Assembly: GCA_002221725.1 (NCBI GenBank)
Contig: NJFT01000258.1
Location: 1 to 54,524, forward strand
Direction of reading: 5' to 3'
Origin: Scedosporium boydii
Taxonomy: Eukaryota > Ascomycota > Sordariomycetes > Microascales > Microascaceae
Length of the DNA: 54,524 nucleotides
The notes under the pieces are model-generated. The model did not search any database and was not told the DNA's origin. It worked only from the letters and a program-made list of their open reading frames with translations. The stretch's first letter is position 1. Every line of letters starts with the position of its first letter. Both the position numbers and the translations under genes were made by a program. Positions 1-11,660 of the stretch are shown here, in pieces.

Positions 1-1
1 T

Positions 2-2969
2 ACCCTCGGTCCAAACCAGGGCCAAGGCGTCCCTGCCAACCCGGGCGACGAGGGCTTGCAGTGGGATCTCGTATGCCTATCCTCATCCAGCCGCATTCGA
101 ATGGCAGTCCTGCTTACTCGTCTCTATTAGATACCCAAGTCCCTCAATCTCGACGGTCGTGCGAGTTACGACGGTGCTCTCCCCGGTTTCGGAGCTGGTG
201 AGCTGGTGTCGGCCGTGTGGGCTGAGGTTTCTTCAGGTCGCAATGTCACATTCCAGAGCACCGACTTGTCTGGACTCCCCGTGAACTCGACGTACGAGGA
301 ATTGGTTCTCAAGCACGCCACCCTGACCGAGGTGACTTCCTCAGTATCCAGCAGTGGTCACATCTCGCTTGCCTTTGGCCGCCCGGCGCGTCGTCGGCTC
401 TTCGCCTTTTACCAAAAGTTGACAGATAACAAGAACCTCGTCTTCCCTCAGACCAAGAATGATAGCATTTTCGATCTGGGATCCTACAACGTCGACCACT
501 TGTCAAGCAAGGGTGCGAGGAAAGTAGCCCAGTTCTGGGAGCAACATATCCTGACTGGCGATACCAAGGAACTGTTGACGCAGGTTGGAAACTTTGGTAA
601 GGCCTTCCCTTCCGCTCCTTACCCTAACCTTCCAAGGAATGGCATTCACTGGAGACCACTTCCTCGGTACCCGGCCCCTACTTCACACACCGTTCTTGCC
701 ACTGACAAAATTTCATGGTGCAGCTTGGGAGGATAGTATCGAGATACACTCCAACATCTCCTGGTCCACTGACGTCCCGAGAAAATTCCAAGAGCTTCAT
801 GGATACAGCATCAAGCCTTACCTCCCGCTGATGGCGTTTAGACAGAACTCTCAGGCGGTGTTGGCCGATAAGCCCGGGCCTTTCCACTGCTTCCTGGATA
901 CTGAAGACGGAGGCGCGGGCCACCTGAACGACTTTCACCGAGCCCTGCAGGACGGTTATCGCGACTACATTCTCGGTCTTGTCGAATGGGCCGACTCCAT
1001 GGGCTTACAAGTGTCACTTCAGACTGGAGCCCTTCCCATGGACGGCCAGGCTGTCATCCCGTACCCCAACGCTCCAGAGTGCGAGAGCTGGGGCTTCAAA
1101 GATAACATTGACCGCTACAGACAATTCGTCGGGCCAGCGCAACTTGCAGGGAAGCGACTGGTGACCAACGAGCTCTCGGTGCTCCGCAACTTCGCGTTCC
1201 GGTATCCGGTCCCATACCTCCTCTTCGCCGCCAACCGGGGCTTCACCTCGGGCGTCAACCACTTCAACCTACACGGGCAGGCTTACTCTGGAAACTATTA
1301 CGAGACCACGTGGCCGGGTTTACAGGCCTTTAACTACTTGTTTGCAGAGGTCTGGACCCAGAAACAGCCCGTCTGGGCCAACGGTCTATCCGAGGCTCTA
1401 ACCTACATTGGTCGAACCCAGTACGTCCAGCAACAGGGGGTGCCAAAGCTTGACGTTGTTGTCTACATGAAGCGTTCCACAACGTTTAATAACGACGGGC
1501 CTGGCAGCAAGTACAACGACCTTATCAAGGCTGGTATGGAACAATACTTCCTCTTGCCCTCTTCCTCCTGACAATGCCCGATTGGCGTCATCTCGTTGTA
1601 AAATGCATCGGCTAGAGAGTGGGGAGCTGACACTAGCAACACATTAGGATGGTCATTCAATTATGTTTCCCCGGAAAATTTCAACCTCCCCCTTGCTGTC
1701 GTCAAGCATGGCAGTTTTGCGCCCGAAGGCCCTGGCTGGCGAGCTCTCATCATACCCACAAGCGAGAATATGACCGCCGCTGGTGTGGAGAAGATTCAGC
1801 AGTATGCAGGCTCGGGGCTTCCGATCATATTCAGCAACGGCCTGCCGGGCTATTTCCCGACAGGGAACGGAAGTGACGCGGCTGAGATCAGCACGAAGCT
1901 GACCGCGTTGGCACGTTCGCCCAACGTATACGACGCCAGGGGCGGTAGCATTGCTGAGCAGCTAGCTGCGATTCGGCTGAAGCCTCGCGTCGCCGTCGAG
2001 GCCAACGGCACTTGGTACACCACCTGGAGGGAGCTCAAGGACGGCACAGGCTACGCTACCATCTTTGCCGACATGACTCAATCGAGGGGCAAGGTGACAA
2101 TCCTCAGCACCAAGAAGCCGTACTTCTTCAATGCCTGGACTGGAGAGCGTAAGCCGGTACTCGTCTATGAACAAGACAATGAGTCGACCACCATTCCGCT
2201 GAGCATGGGTGGCAACCAAACGGTCATCATCGCCTTTTCCGAGAAGCTAAAGAAGGAGGTAGATACACCTCGTGAGCACCTAACCTCAGTCCCGCAAAGC
2301 GTCATCGGGCAGAGCTTCGAAAAGAAGAAGGGCATCTTGATTCATGTTTCCAGCTCGTTGGGGGCGCAGGACGCTATCAGGCTTTCAAGCGGTCGAAATG
2401 TGTCCGTCCAAGTCCCCGCGGTTCCGCGGCCGGCGTTCAGCTTGAAGAACTGGACGCTGATTGCGGAGCACTGGGAGCGGCCCAACGACCTCTACGACGT
2501 GCCCGTTGTCGCACGGAAGCGCAACACGACGCACCAGCTCGAGACTCTCATGTCGTGGACCGACATTCCTCAGCTGGCCAACGCGTCCGGCGTCGGATAC
2601 TACTCGACCAGCTTTCAGTAGACACCACCGAATGGCACCACCGGCGGGGCCTACATCACGCTGACTAAGGTGCTTCACGCCGCGCGGGTACGAGTCAACG
2701 GCCACCCGATCCTGCCGCTCGACTGCTTCCAGGCCGTCGCCGACATCTCGGTGTACCTTCAGCCCGGCGAGAATAAACTCGAAGTCACTGTCCCGACTAC
2801 CATGTGGAACTACCTGAGAAGTATACTTGATGAGCTCCGCAACGGCGGGGCTGCTCCTCTTCCGTACGTGCTGACGCAGATGGGTATTCCTCTTATTGGC
2901 TCTGATCCGCAGGGACTTGTGGGTGATGTCATCATCACGCCGTATGTGAAGCAGCATATTACCATATGA
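2..2969 (+). CDS. GH106-type alpha-L-rhamnosidase-like protein, 5' truncated and interrupted by an in-frame TAG
   Basis: The gene enters from the left edge, so its N-terminus is missing. Exons read as 2-70, 131-596, 724-1533 and 1648-2969, with GT-AG introns of 60, 127 and 114 bp. Joining them gives continuous family-type text across each junction, for example GNFAWEDS over intron 2 and KAGWSFNYVSPEN over intron 3. The order WDLIPKSL, AWEDSIEIHSN, FLDTEDGGAG, NAPECESWGF, SGVNHFNLHGQAYSGNYY and a C-terminal beta-sandwich with PGENKLEVTVP matches the large fungal secreted proteins assigned to glycoside hydrolase family 106, which cleave terminal L-rhamnose. Substrate is not shown by the sequence. 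About 888 codons are present. The codon at 2619-2621 is TAG, although the frame stays open for 116 more codons of expected C-terminal sequence; the family usually has Trp there, so TGG to TAG is the simplest history. The gene may be a recent pseudogene. Family call fairly sure, activity unproven. Confidence 0.75.
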
Positions 2970-3544
2970 TTGACTTGGAGGATCAGGTGGAAGTGACCCG
3001 TAGTAACTATTTATATTTGCCTATATCTATCCTTGTTAACCTTCCTATTAATGCTGCGCTTTACTATACAAGTTACCTCTCATAGCCGAGTATCTCTAAG
3101 ATTCTATGGTGGTTCTTAATGCAGTGCCTCCACAATTAGACGTCTTTATCTGCAGCTAGACTTCCGAAACTCTAGGAGTCTAGGCGTAAGCCTGTATGTA
3201 GCGTTACATGCGCTTAAAACTTGTAGTCTGTAATACACCTTACGAAAGAAAGCAAATGTTTGAATGTTTAAAGCTTTAAAAAAAAAAAAAAGGCTTATAG
3301 TTATAGTAGGAGTAGTTAAGCCTAAATAAGTTCGTAAATTTTATAGCGTACTACTCCTCCCCCGCGTCTCCCCGCGACTCCCCGCAACTATTCCTAAGAA
3401 TTTTAGCAGCGTTACAATGCATTACAGCCGGTCTGACCAAGTGAACCGCACCAATGAGGGAATGCAGGTGTTCCAGAAACTGGCGTCGCCCACTAGCAAA
3501 CAGCATTCGTTGTATGTAAAGGAGTATATGGAGAAAACATTCCC

Positions 3545-3600
3545 GTGTGTTGGAGGAGGTGTGTGTTGGAGGAGGTGTGTGTTGGAGGAGGTGTGTGTTG
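3545..3600. repeat. 16-bp minisatellite, about 3.5 copies
   Basis: The unit gtgtgtgttggaggag is repeated head to tail: a 14-base partial copy at 3545-3558, full copies at 3559-3574 and 3575-3590, and a partial copy at 3591-3600. Full copies are identical, so the array is young. It abuts the fifth cysteine codon of the zinc-cluster fragment on the minus strand. Confidence 0.9.
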
Positions 3601-3722
3601 CAGTTCGTACATGTAGGATGGCCCTCGTCGCACTTCATGTGACGCTTCTTGCACTCAAAACAGCTATAACGAGACTTCCTATGCAACCGACGCTTCCGAG
3701 CGCCGGGTAGTGATGGCACCAT
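3600..3722 (-). pseudogene. Zn(II)2Cys6 zinc-cluster fragment
   Basis: Read on the minus strand from an ATG at 3722, 41 codons encode a basic leader followed by CFECKKRHMKCDEGHPTCTNC. This is five of the six cysteines of a fungal Zn2Cys6 DNA-binding cluster in the spacing C-x2-C-x6-C-x6-C-x2-C. The sixth cysteine, expected about seven residues on, is replaced by translation of the 16-bp tandem repeat. The frame continues to 3351 without recognisable regulator sequence. I read it as a remnant of a regulator gene interrupted by repeat expansion or rearrangement. A functional short protein cannot be excluded but would lack a complete zinc cluster. Confidence 0.6.
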
Positions 3723-6520
3723 GGCCGGCCCCGCCCCAAATAAGACAGGATAAGGATAGTAAACGAGTATACGGATACGAGCGGATAGCTGTATGGCTGG
3801 GGGGGAATGTCGGGTACGTTAAATGAATAAAAGTTATGGGATGTGCGAAGTAACGAAGGAAGAGGAGGAGATAGTTGTGGTGCATGGACGCGGAAGCGCT
3901 ACTTTCAATACGGAGTACGCTCTACGGTCCCAGCTGCCTTATATACGCGTATGGTGGGGATCCATTTTTCTCCTCCAATCACGGACTTGTGTATACGCGT
4001 GTATTTTAGCGCGAACGCATAGACTCTTCTAGTATCTCACACTCAACCACCGTAACCTAGTTCCATGGTGGATGGTGAGGCATATGCGCTCGAAGCAAAC
4101 TCCCCTGCAGGTGGGAGAGTCACCGCACGAACTTCTCCTTCTCCTTCGCAGTACTGGTGATAAAAATGGGGGTTCTGTTTACTTGCTTGGAAACCGTTAA
4201 TGTATATACGGCTATTGTGGAGTCGCTTTGCGACGGGAGAGCGAGCCGACGCTAGAGGATTAAACGCCAGAGTCAGTGGAGGAACTTGCTCGGCACATGG
4301 TAGACCATATACTATATACATTCTTAAACTGGCTTGGACTATGAAAACCCGGTGGGGTGCCGGCTATGGAGCCGCCATCTCCACCTCTCCAGTTATATCA
4401 TGTGTAGTCGCAACGTATACACGTATGGCAACGGTATGTACGCGTATATTCGGTTCTGTCGGAAGGGTGTAAGGGTGTCTACCTTTGCATTTTGATAAAC
4501 GCCCGGTTTCCTAGCACGAAGTAAACACTCCCCTGATCAGAGGTGGAAAGGTTAATGCTTCGAAGGCAACTGGCTCATGTTGGAATATGACAAGGATAAT
4601 AAGGATCGAGAAAAATGCAAAACTTAGCTGTGGCGCGAGTGGACACAGAAGAACCGTTCCGTATCCCAGAAACCCGAAAATACCACTGTAAAACAGGCCA
4701 TTTCAGACGGAGGAAGATTTTCTGATGTTGCAGAACTGAAATGGGAAAAGTGTGATACGGAAACTGTTTCGTCATGGGTTTGTAACGTGGAACTGTTTCG
4801 GCTAGGAACCAAATACGGAGATATTTGTGTATAGAATACGGCGGCCACATCCCACATAAAAGGGAAGAACCATCACAGCCACCTTTCCTCCCCGGTTAGC
4901 TAATAGAACAAGTCGCTCCTTCCTCGGTTATTTAACAGCTCACCTAGTAGCTGTGCGCCTACGCATCCAAGTGGCGCCTCCCTCCCTTCCCCCTGCACTT
5001 CCCCGTAAGTCGGCCCTGGAAGCAGGCGTTGCTCTTCGATCGTAACGTCTGTACGTGTTGTGCCCCGTTCCATCGGTGGAAAGACCCGCCGCGAGGAAGC
5101 TCCGTTTCATTCGGGTAAGTGGCGGGTCTCCAAGGGACGGGTGGCCAATGGATAACCTTCGTCGGACGAATGGTTGCGACAAAGAAATTGCACCAGAGCC
5201 AAGAACTGTTCCAAACATCGGTGCAAATTATCCTTTAGGGTAAAACATATGGATGTTCTGTTTAATCGACTCTCGTCCTCTGCGGGTGGTAATTTTGGTC
5301 CCGACTTCTGAAATTACGTGATGTAGCAGCTATAGACGAAAGCCAGGAGGGCCTCGATCATCTCGTGATACCACGCACAGAGCAAAACGAAATCATCATG
5401 TTATTCATCTCCCAGGCCTCCTCGACCTATTATGTCGGTCAGGAACTGCGTCGTCAAGATCATGACGATGTTGACTGCCACGTTCACTTATTGCATGGTG
5501 AAAGGGTTAACTGTGCCGATAGAATTGATGAAGTCGGTCCCGTAAGTAGAAGAGAAATTCTGGCCCGTGAGGTTCACGTTATGTTTGGGGCCCTTAGGCC
5601 AACAATAGGCTGGCTGGCTGTTGGCTTAAGAAGAGGTCTGTCAAGAGTCTCAAGACGCGATTGGGCTGGAGAATAGCGCCACATATAAGGGCTGCTCCCA
5701 CAGTTAGGTCACGACAGCATGTTCTGTGTGCGAGAGGGGACACGCCGATGACGGAGAAGGACGGGAGAGGGTCAGATGGTGCAGAGAGCTATCGAGCTAC
5801 TAAATTCTACGTGAGCAAGGATTTGCCATCTTAAAAGGCAATGATTCTAGCGTTACCCCTAATACCACTCTACCCGAGAGAGAAGGCTATTAAAGATAGA
5901 GCGGGCTTCTGGAGGAAGCGATGTTCTGGTACCGTCCCTAGGCAATGCCGACGTTTGGCTGGGGTCCGTATTGACGCGATGGGGAAGAACGGACTTCTTG
6001 TAGGGTCGCATAACATTGGCACCCCGGAACTTGGTGCACGGACCCGAGAAACGGCTCGCCCTAATACCATCATGGCTTTTCGACTACATCGTGTACAGCC
6101 CGGGATTCTCGACAAGACCGCGTATAGATACTGCGTGATAATTAGCCAGGGTGAGCGGACAGAGCGTGTGGAGAAGGCCAGTAGAGGGGAATTTCTCCGT
6201 CGCCGGACAAGGCATCGTAATAAATAGTCGACCTGCAGATGACCGCTCTTCCCCGTGGGTAGGCTCAACCGTGCCGGAGGAACCCTTGGCTAGAGCTGTT
6301 TACTCGCCATCTCTGTACTCAAATCGGGGGCCCAGGATGGCCAGTCGCATTCGCTTTATAAAGCGCTGCCCATCACCATCCCTGAAATTTGATCCGGGGG
6401 GCATTCACGGCCGCTCAACGTCGACTTTACAGCCAGCAAGCTGCTTCTGTTGTTGTCTTTGACTCTTCATTCTCTACGAAACTCTCAGCGTTGGGTGCTA
6501 GCGCTACTTGACAGCAAACC

Positions 6521-9383
6521 ATGGTGTCTGCCTTAGCTCGCGCAGCCCTTCTAGGCTTCGCCTGGACGGAGTTGTCGTCCGCCGCCTCCATTGCTGGCAG
6601 ACAGAACCAGTCCGTTATTACGGACGACACTTATTTCTATGGGCAGTCTCCATATGTGTCACCCGGTATGTATTAATCTTCGAGCCAGTGCGCCTTATCT
6701 GGTTGATGCACCTTCTCTCCACTGTCAGGGCAATAATCGCCCGCGCCGGCGGAAGGTCTCTCCTATTCCTTCCTCGTGTTCGGGCATCCATCCTCGCTCT
6801 TTTGCGGCTACCACCTGATATTCTCATGTCTATGGTACTAATGGCTGAGGCACAGAGATCGCAACTGGCGCAGGCGATTGGGCCAGGGCGTTCGCACAGG
6901 CGAGTGAGTTGATCTCCCAGATGACGGAGGCGGAAGTAGCCAACCTGACTGTGGGATACAATTCGCGCACGGGATGTACTGGAGAGACCGGTTCCGTGCC
7001 ACGGCTCGGTTTCCCCGGCCTCTGCCTCGCTGGCGGTACCAACGGCATGCGTAACACTGAGCTGGTCAATAGCTGGCCCGTGGGCATGCACGTCGGAGCG
7101 TCGTGGAGCCGCGAACTTGCGCGGCTTAGGGGTAAGCATATGGGCGGTGAGTACCGAACCAAGGGCGCACATCTATACGGCGGACCGACGGTTGGTGCTC
7201 TCGGGCGTGTCGCGACGGGCGGCCGCAACTGGGAAGGCTTCTCCAACGACCGTAAGTGTCTCCATCCTCATGATCATCACCGTCGTGCCTGTGCTGGGCA
7301 CAATACGAGAGAAAAAAAAAAAAAAAAAGAAAAAAAAACGTTGGTTGACATGTCTTCGGCGCATAAAAGCATACCTGGCGGGACAACTTGCCGCCAGCAC
7401 CATCGAGGGCACCACGGATGGAGGCGTCGTAGCCACCATCAAACACTTCATCGGCAACGAGCAGGAAATAGAGCGATCTCCTCCCCTGCTAGACCCTGTG
7501 CACGCTATCTCTGCCAACATCGACGACCGGACAATGCACGAGCTGTATCTGTGGCCATTTGCTGATGCCGTCCGTGCAGGCTCAGGCGCTGTAATGTGCG
7601 CCAACAACCGTGTCAACAACTCGTACGCCTGCCAGAACAGCAAGGGTCTTAACGGCCTGCTCAAGAAGGAGCTCGGATTCCAGGGTCTGGTCCTCACCGA
7701 CTGGTACGCACAGCAGGGCGGCATCGCCTCGGCCGAGGCCGGTCTCGATATCGGCATGCCCGTCTCGTTCTACTGGGGCGCTAGCGGCGAGAACCTGATC
7801 CAGGCGGTTCACAATGGCAGCATGTCGCGAGATCGATTGCTCGACATGGGCAGACGCATATTGATGCCCTGGTACCAGCTGGGTATGGACAAGGACTTCC
7901 CTGAGCTCGGCATCGGCACTACGAAGGACTTCACTAAGCCGCACAAGAAGGTAAACGCGCGTGACCGTGCCTCGAAGGAAATACTGCTGGAGGGCGCCAT
8001 CGAGGGCCATGTCCTAGTCAAGAACGAGAACAACACCCTGCCGTTCAGGAACGTCGAGCTCCTCTCGCTATTCGGCTATGACGGTCCGGCGCCGCGCTTC
8101 ATGAACGTGCCCAACCCCGGCGTGGTCGATAACATGGGCGTCGTTGCAAGCCCCTGGGGTACGGGTTCCGAGTCGTCCAACTATACCTTGGTCAACGACG
8201 CCGTGGCGGGCATAATACAGCATGTGCCCCCTATTGCTCCCGGAGGAACCATCATTCGAGGAGGTGAGCTAGTCAAGACGTGACTCCCTCCTCAAAAGAA
8301 GATGGCCCGCTAACATTGTTGCAGCCGGTGCCGGGACCAACGCCCCGGCATATATTAACTCGCCGTTCAGCGCTCTCGAGCAGCAGGCTTATGAGGATGA
8401 TTTCTCCCTGTTCTGGGACTTCGAGAACTTTGACCCAAATGTCAACACCAACTCGGACGCCTGCTTGGTCTTCATTAACGCTTTTGCCTCGGAGGGTGGC
8501 GACCGAGAGGGTCTTCGAGGTATGGCTCCATTACCTCTGCACGTGTACTTTCCTGGTTGTGCGGCAGCTGACTTGCCTTCATGACATAGATGACTATTCG
8601 GACGGCCTGATTCTCAACGTGGCCAGGAAGTGCACCAACACCGTTGTGGTCATGCACAACGCCTGGATCCGCCTCGTCGACCAGTGGATTGACCACCCCA
8701 ATATCACAGCCGTCGTCGTGGCTCACCTGCCCGGGCAGGACAGCGGCCGCGCCTTGACGAAGATCCTGTTTGGAAAAGTCTCGCCCTCCGGCAAGCTGCC
8801 TTACACTGTCGCGAAGAACGAATCCGATTATAACATCCTGCTGTCAGACCAGGCTGTCGGCCAATTCGCTAGTTTCCCGCAGAGCGATTACGAGGAAGGC
8901 CTCTATATTGATTACCGATATTTCGATAAGGCTGATATCACTCCCCGCTACGAGTTTGGCTTTGGTCTCACGTACACCACCTTTAAGTACTCAGACCTCA
9001 AACTCAAGAAGGATGGCAGGGCAAATTTTGAGCTGTTCCCGCGGAACCAGACCACGCTCCCGGGTGGGAACCCGGACCTTTGGGAAGAGCTCTTCTCGGT
9101 GAGTGCCAGGGTGGCCAATACTGGCTCCTACGTCGCCAAGGAGATTGCCGAGCTGTACGTTCGCATCCCGGGGCATGACACGCCTGTCCGCCAGCTCCGA
9201 GGCTTCGACAAGAAGGAGATCAATCCTGGGTCCAGCGCCAAGTACCAGTTCTCCTTGACGAGACGAGACCTGTCGGTCTGGAACGTTGTTAAGCAGGACT
9301 GGGAGCTCCGGCGCGGGATTTATGAGATCTACGTTGGCGCTAGTAGCAGGAATCTGCCGCTGAAGACCACGATAACTATTTAA
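6521..9383 (+). CDS. Secreted glycoside hydrolase family 3 beta-glucosidase
   Basis: Five exons: 6521-6665, 6856-7251, 7370-8263, 8325-8519 and 8590-9383, giving 807 residues. Introns are 190, 118, 61 and 70 bp. Residues 1-23 look like a signal peptide (LARAALLGFAWTELSSAAS). The GH3 barrel has GGRNWEGFSNDP, KHFIGNEQE from Lys205, and LVLTDWYAQQ, in which Asp291 sits at the catalytic nucleophile position. NRVNNSYACQNS is typical of fungal beta-glucosidases. The alpha/beta sandwich domain follows, then a fibronectin-III-like C-terminal domain (VANTGSYVAKEIAELYV, QLRGFDKKEI). The enzyme should release terminal beta-linked glucose outside the cell from oligosaccharides or plant glycosides. Intron 2 contains a long A-rich tract and ends at an unusual AAAG acceptor, but the join restores SNDPYLAGQ exactly. 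The first intron is long for this genome; its acceptor at 6855 fits the consensus best. Length and motif order match intact family members. Confidence 0.93.
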
Positions 9384-10309
9384 AGAGTTGTACCTTCTTA
9401 AAAGGGGAAAATGAAAAAAAGGAGGGGGTTGGGAGGCTAATCTTGGGTTTGAATGTAAGGGTTTAATCAAGCCCTGTGTGAAAAGTTCGATTCGTTAAAA
9501 TGTGACACATCAACAGTTCTTGTACACAGTCTCGTATTCTACTATTGAAGTCAACGGCCCTCTGCGCAAGTTGGGGGATAACAAAGCCTCTGCTCTCTGT
9601 ACTTGGTGGAGCGCGTTTGAAAATTTGAAAACAATTGGCGAAGGCGGCGGCACGTTAGACTCTACGTATACCATGGCGAAGAGGCTCAGCACGGGGAGAA
9701 TTACGAGAGAATTACGACTCATGGTAAAGGTTCGGACACAATTGTCATGGCCACGCCAACTCCTCGCCGGTTAAGGATGTCTCCAACATGCGGCTTGGTC
9801 GGTCCCTGACATGGGTCTCTTTCCATATGCTGCTCAAATGCTCCAATGCGGGAAGAAATCCTGCGTTGCTGCGAAGGGGATTGGGAGAATTTCCGGAGAA
9901 CGGCAAGAGAAGAAATGGGCTTGAAATGAGCCAAATGAGTGATCTCGCAAGAGGATTGCCGGCTTGCTCCACAGGTTGTGTAGATGGCCGTTGATACCAG
10001 GTAGTTTCCAAAGAAATGCCTCACCACTGGCAAGCAGGATTCGAGGCTGCGCAGCAGACAGCTTCGTGCTCTTTCATGATGGACCGCACCACGCTCTCAA
10101 AGCGAAGGCGTATTCGGCATCTTGCTGGACTTGAGCTAGGGACGTGACGAGATTCTCTGGCATCTCGTGAGTAAACTTCAGCCCTTCAGGGATGTTGTCG
10201 CAATAGAATTCGAACCAAACTGGACACGATGCCATGCTTCACAAATTGTATAGGTTATGTAGGCAATACAGGCTATTTTTTTTCTTCCACTAACAACTTG
10301 AACTTAATG
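9384..10309. other. Intergenic stretch after the GH3 gene
   Basis: Downstream region of the GH3 gene. Short frames at 9502-9774 and 9719-10033 show no domain, no signal peptide and no sensible splice partners. Nothing else is supported here. Confidence 0.5.
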
Positions 10310-10751
10310 CATGAATTCTTCAAGTTCTTCTTCTTCTTCAAGCTCTTCTCAAGTATTATTAGTTTCAGTCATTAGTCCTTCTTCCAATTGACTCTTTTTC
10401 AGTCAGTTCTCATAGTTCTGTTCTGGTACAGTTCCCAGACAGTTCTTCTATTAATTATTGTATGTGGCGAAGTGTCCTCTATTTGACCCTTCCACCACTT
10501 CTTGACTTCCCCAATTTGGAAGTCTTCTTCTTTTCTGATGTGGCACTGTTTCCACTGATCAGTCATTCCGACGTTCCATTTTGCCATTCCTGCCAGAAGA
10601 ACTGCAGCACTTCTTGCAGGAACTATTCTTGACCATTTGACCACTTCTTTCTTCCTTCTTTCTTCCTTCTTTCTTCCTTCTTTCTTCCTTCTTTCTTCCT
10701 TCTTTTCTTTTGCTTTGCGGTGTATGGGCAAGCTGCACTGCTCCGTTTCAG
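10310..10751 (-). mobile_element. Degenerate retroelement-like fragment, copy A
   Basis: Read on the minus strand from 10751, this stretch begins ACGGAGCAGTGCAGC and can be followed alongside the plus-strand stretch starting at 11296 for several hundred bases. Shared blocks include the tRNA-like GGAGCAGTGCAGC start, CCTGCAA..CTGCTGCAG, GATCA.TGGAAA and AAAAGA.GTCAATT. Copy A carries a charged open frame (10399-10731) whose start is inflated by an 11-bp microsatellite. I infer a gag-like part of an LTR retroelement, but no protease, integrase or reverse transcriptase is visible, so the class is not proven. Confidence 0.5.
10645..10706. repeat. 11-bp pyrimidine microsatellite
   Basis: The unit ttctttcttcc repeats about five times in tandem inside retroelement copy A. 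It encodes a Lys/Arg/Glu run if translated on the minus strand and is absent from copy B at the matching place, so it expanded after the copies diverged. Confidence 0.85.
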
Positions 10752-11137
10752 TAGAATTGTAAAAGTCTATTTAGTAAAGTAAGTAATATAGTTAAGTAAT
10801 ATATAAGATAATAAGTGTAGTAGTGTATATATAAGTATAGGGTATAAGTATTACTTAGATTAATTACTAGAGAGTCTTGAAAGATAAACTAGATATAAGG
10901 TAGAATTTGTAGTTTATATAGACATTTCCCTTCCAAGCTCTCCTGGGGACTGACACCCTTCTGGCTTGGTCCTTGCCTTTGGACTGTGGTGGACTGCCTC
11001 TCGGTCCCGGTGGAGTGATAGGACTGCCCTTCGGTCCCGTCGGTCCTGACCTGATTGGTCCGTATTGATCCGTGGTTTATCCTTTCTGCCATGACTGACC
11101 GCCTCTCAGGTCTCCAAGATGGTCAGCTCGTGACATT
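10752..11137 (-). mobile_element. Possible solo LTR or 5' LTR of copy A
   Basis: On the minus strand this block starts TGTCACGAGCTGACC at 11137 and runs through a GC-rich part and then a strongly AT-rich part (10755-10920) directly up to copy A. A TG start, a mixed-composition body and position just before the conserved GGAGCAG block would fit an LTR. I could not find a matching second copy, target-site duplication or clear CA end, so the call is tentative. Confidence 0.35.
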
Positions 11138-11291
11138 TAATAGTTAATCCAAACATCTTAATGACTCTATACTTAGATATATTACTCGATATATTATAAA
11201 ACGGTTTAGTTTACCTTACTTTAATAACTAATAGGCACTCATAATCTAACCCTAAGCCTCTTAACTCTAAAGAGCCGGACTTGGATCGTAG

Positions 11292-11660
11292 TGAGACGGA
11301 GCAGTGCAGCCTGCCCGCACACCGCAAGGAAAAGGGAATAGTTCGGTCAATGGTCTTTGGTATTTCCTGCAACAAGCTGCTGCAGAACCCCTGGCAGAAA
11401 TGAAATGAACAGCTGTCGATTCTGTTGATCAATGGAAATGACACAGAAACAAGTGAAAAGAAGACCTCCAAATAGGGGGAGGTTGAAGAATCATGTCAGT
11501 GCCCAATGGAAGCACCTGGGGACATAAGTCAAGCCGGAATAAGCAGCTAGACGTCACCAAAGAAGAATAGTCAGTAAGAATGCCGTAAAAGAAGTCAATT
11601 CAACTAAATAAAGAACTGATAATGATGAAGAACTTGAAGAACTATTGTCCTTCCTCCCCG
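11292..11660 (+). mobile_element. Degenerate retroelement-like fragment, copy B (inverted relative to A)
   Basis: The plus-strand block GACGGAGCAGTGCAGCCTGC at 11296 is the counterpart of the minus-strand block ending at 10751. Similarity continues discontinuously to about 11645 (AAAAGAAGTCAATT, GATGAAGAACTTGAAGAACT). All frames contain stops, so it encodes nothing intact. The two copies face away from each other across about 540 bp that include the possible LTR and AT-rich DNA. Confidence 0.5.

Larger units (their letters stand above)
2970..6520. other. Gene-poor intergenic stretch
   Basis: No open frame here has recognisable protein motifs except the zinc-cluster fragment at 3600-3722. The part from about 2990 to 3340 is AT-rich, carries a 14-base A run at 3278-3291 and resembles decayed repeat DNA. 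ACGCGT occurs at 3945, 3995 and 4440, each in a TATAC/GTATAC-rich setting. Frames of 90-130 codons between 4000 and 6300 lack signal peptides, domains or splice logic and look like chance openings. The last few hundred bases must hold the promoter of the GH3 gene. Confidence 0.6.

Noticed and set aside
5841..6268. Opposing open frames of 128 and 132 codons on both strands
   Set aside because: No domain, no signal peptide, no splice signals; both strands being open suggests compositional chance.
10399..10731. Lys/Glu-rich 110-codon protein
   Set aside because: Its start is translated microsatellite and the rest is part of the degenerate retroelement copy.
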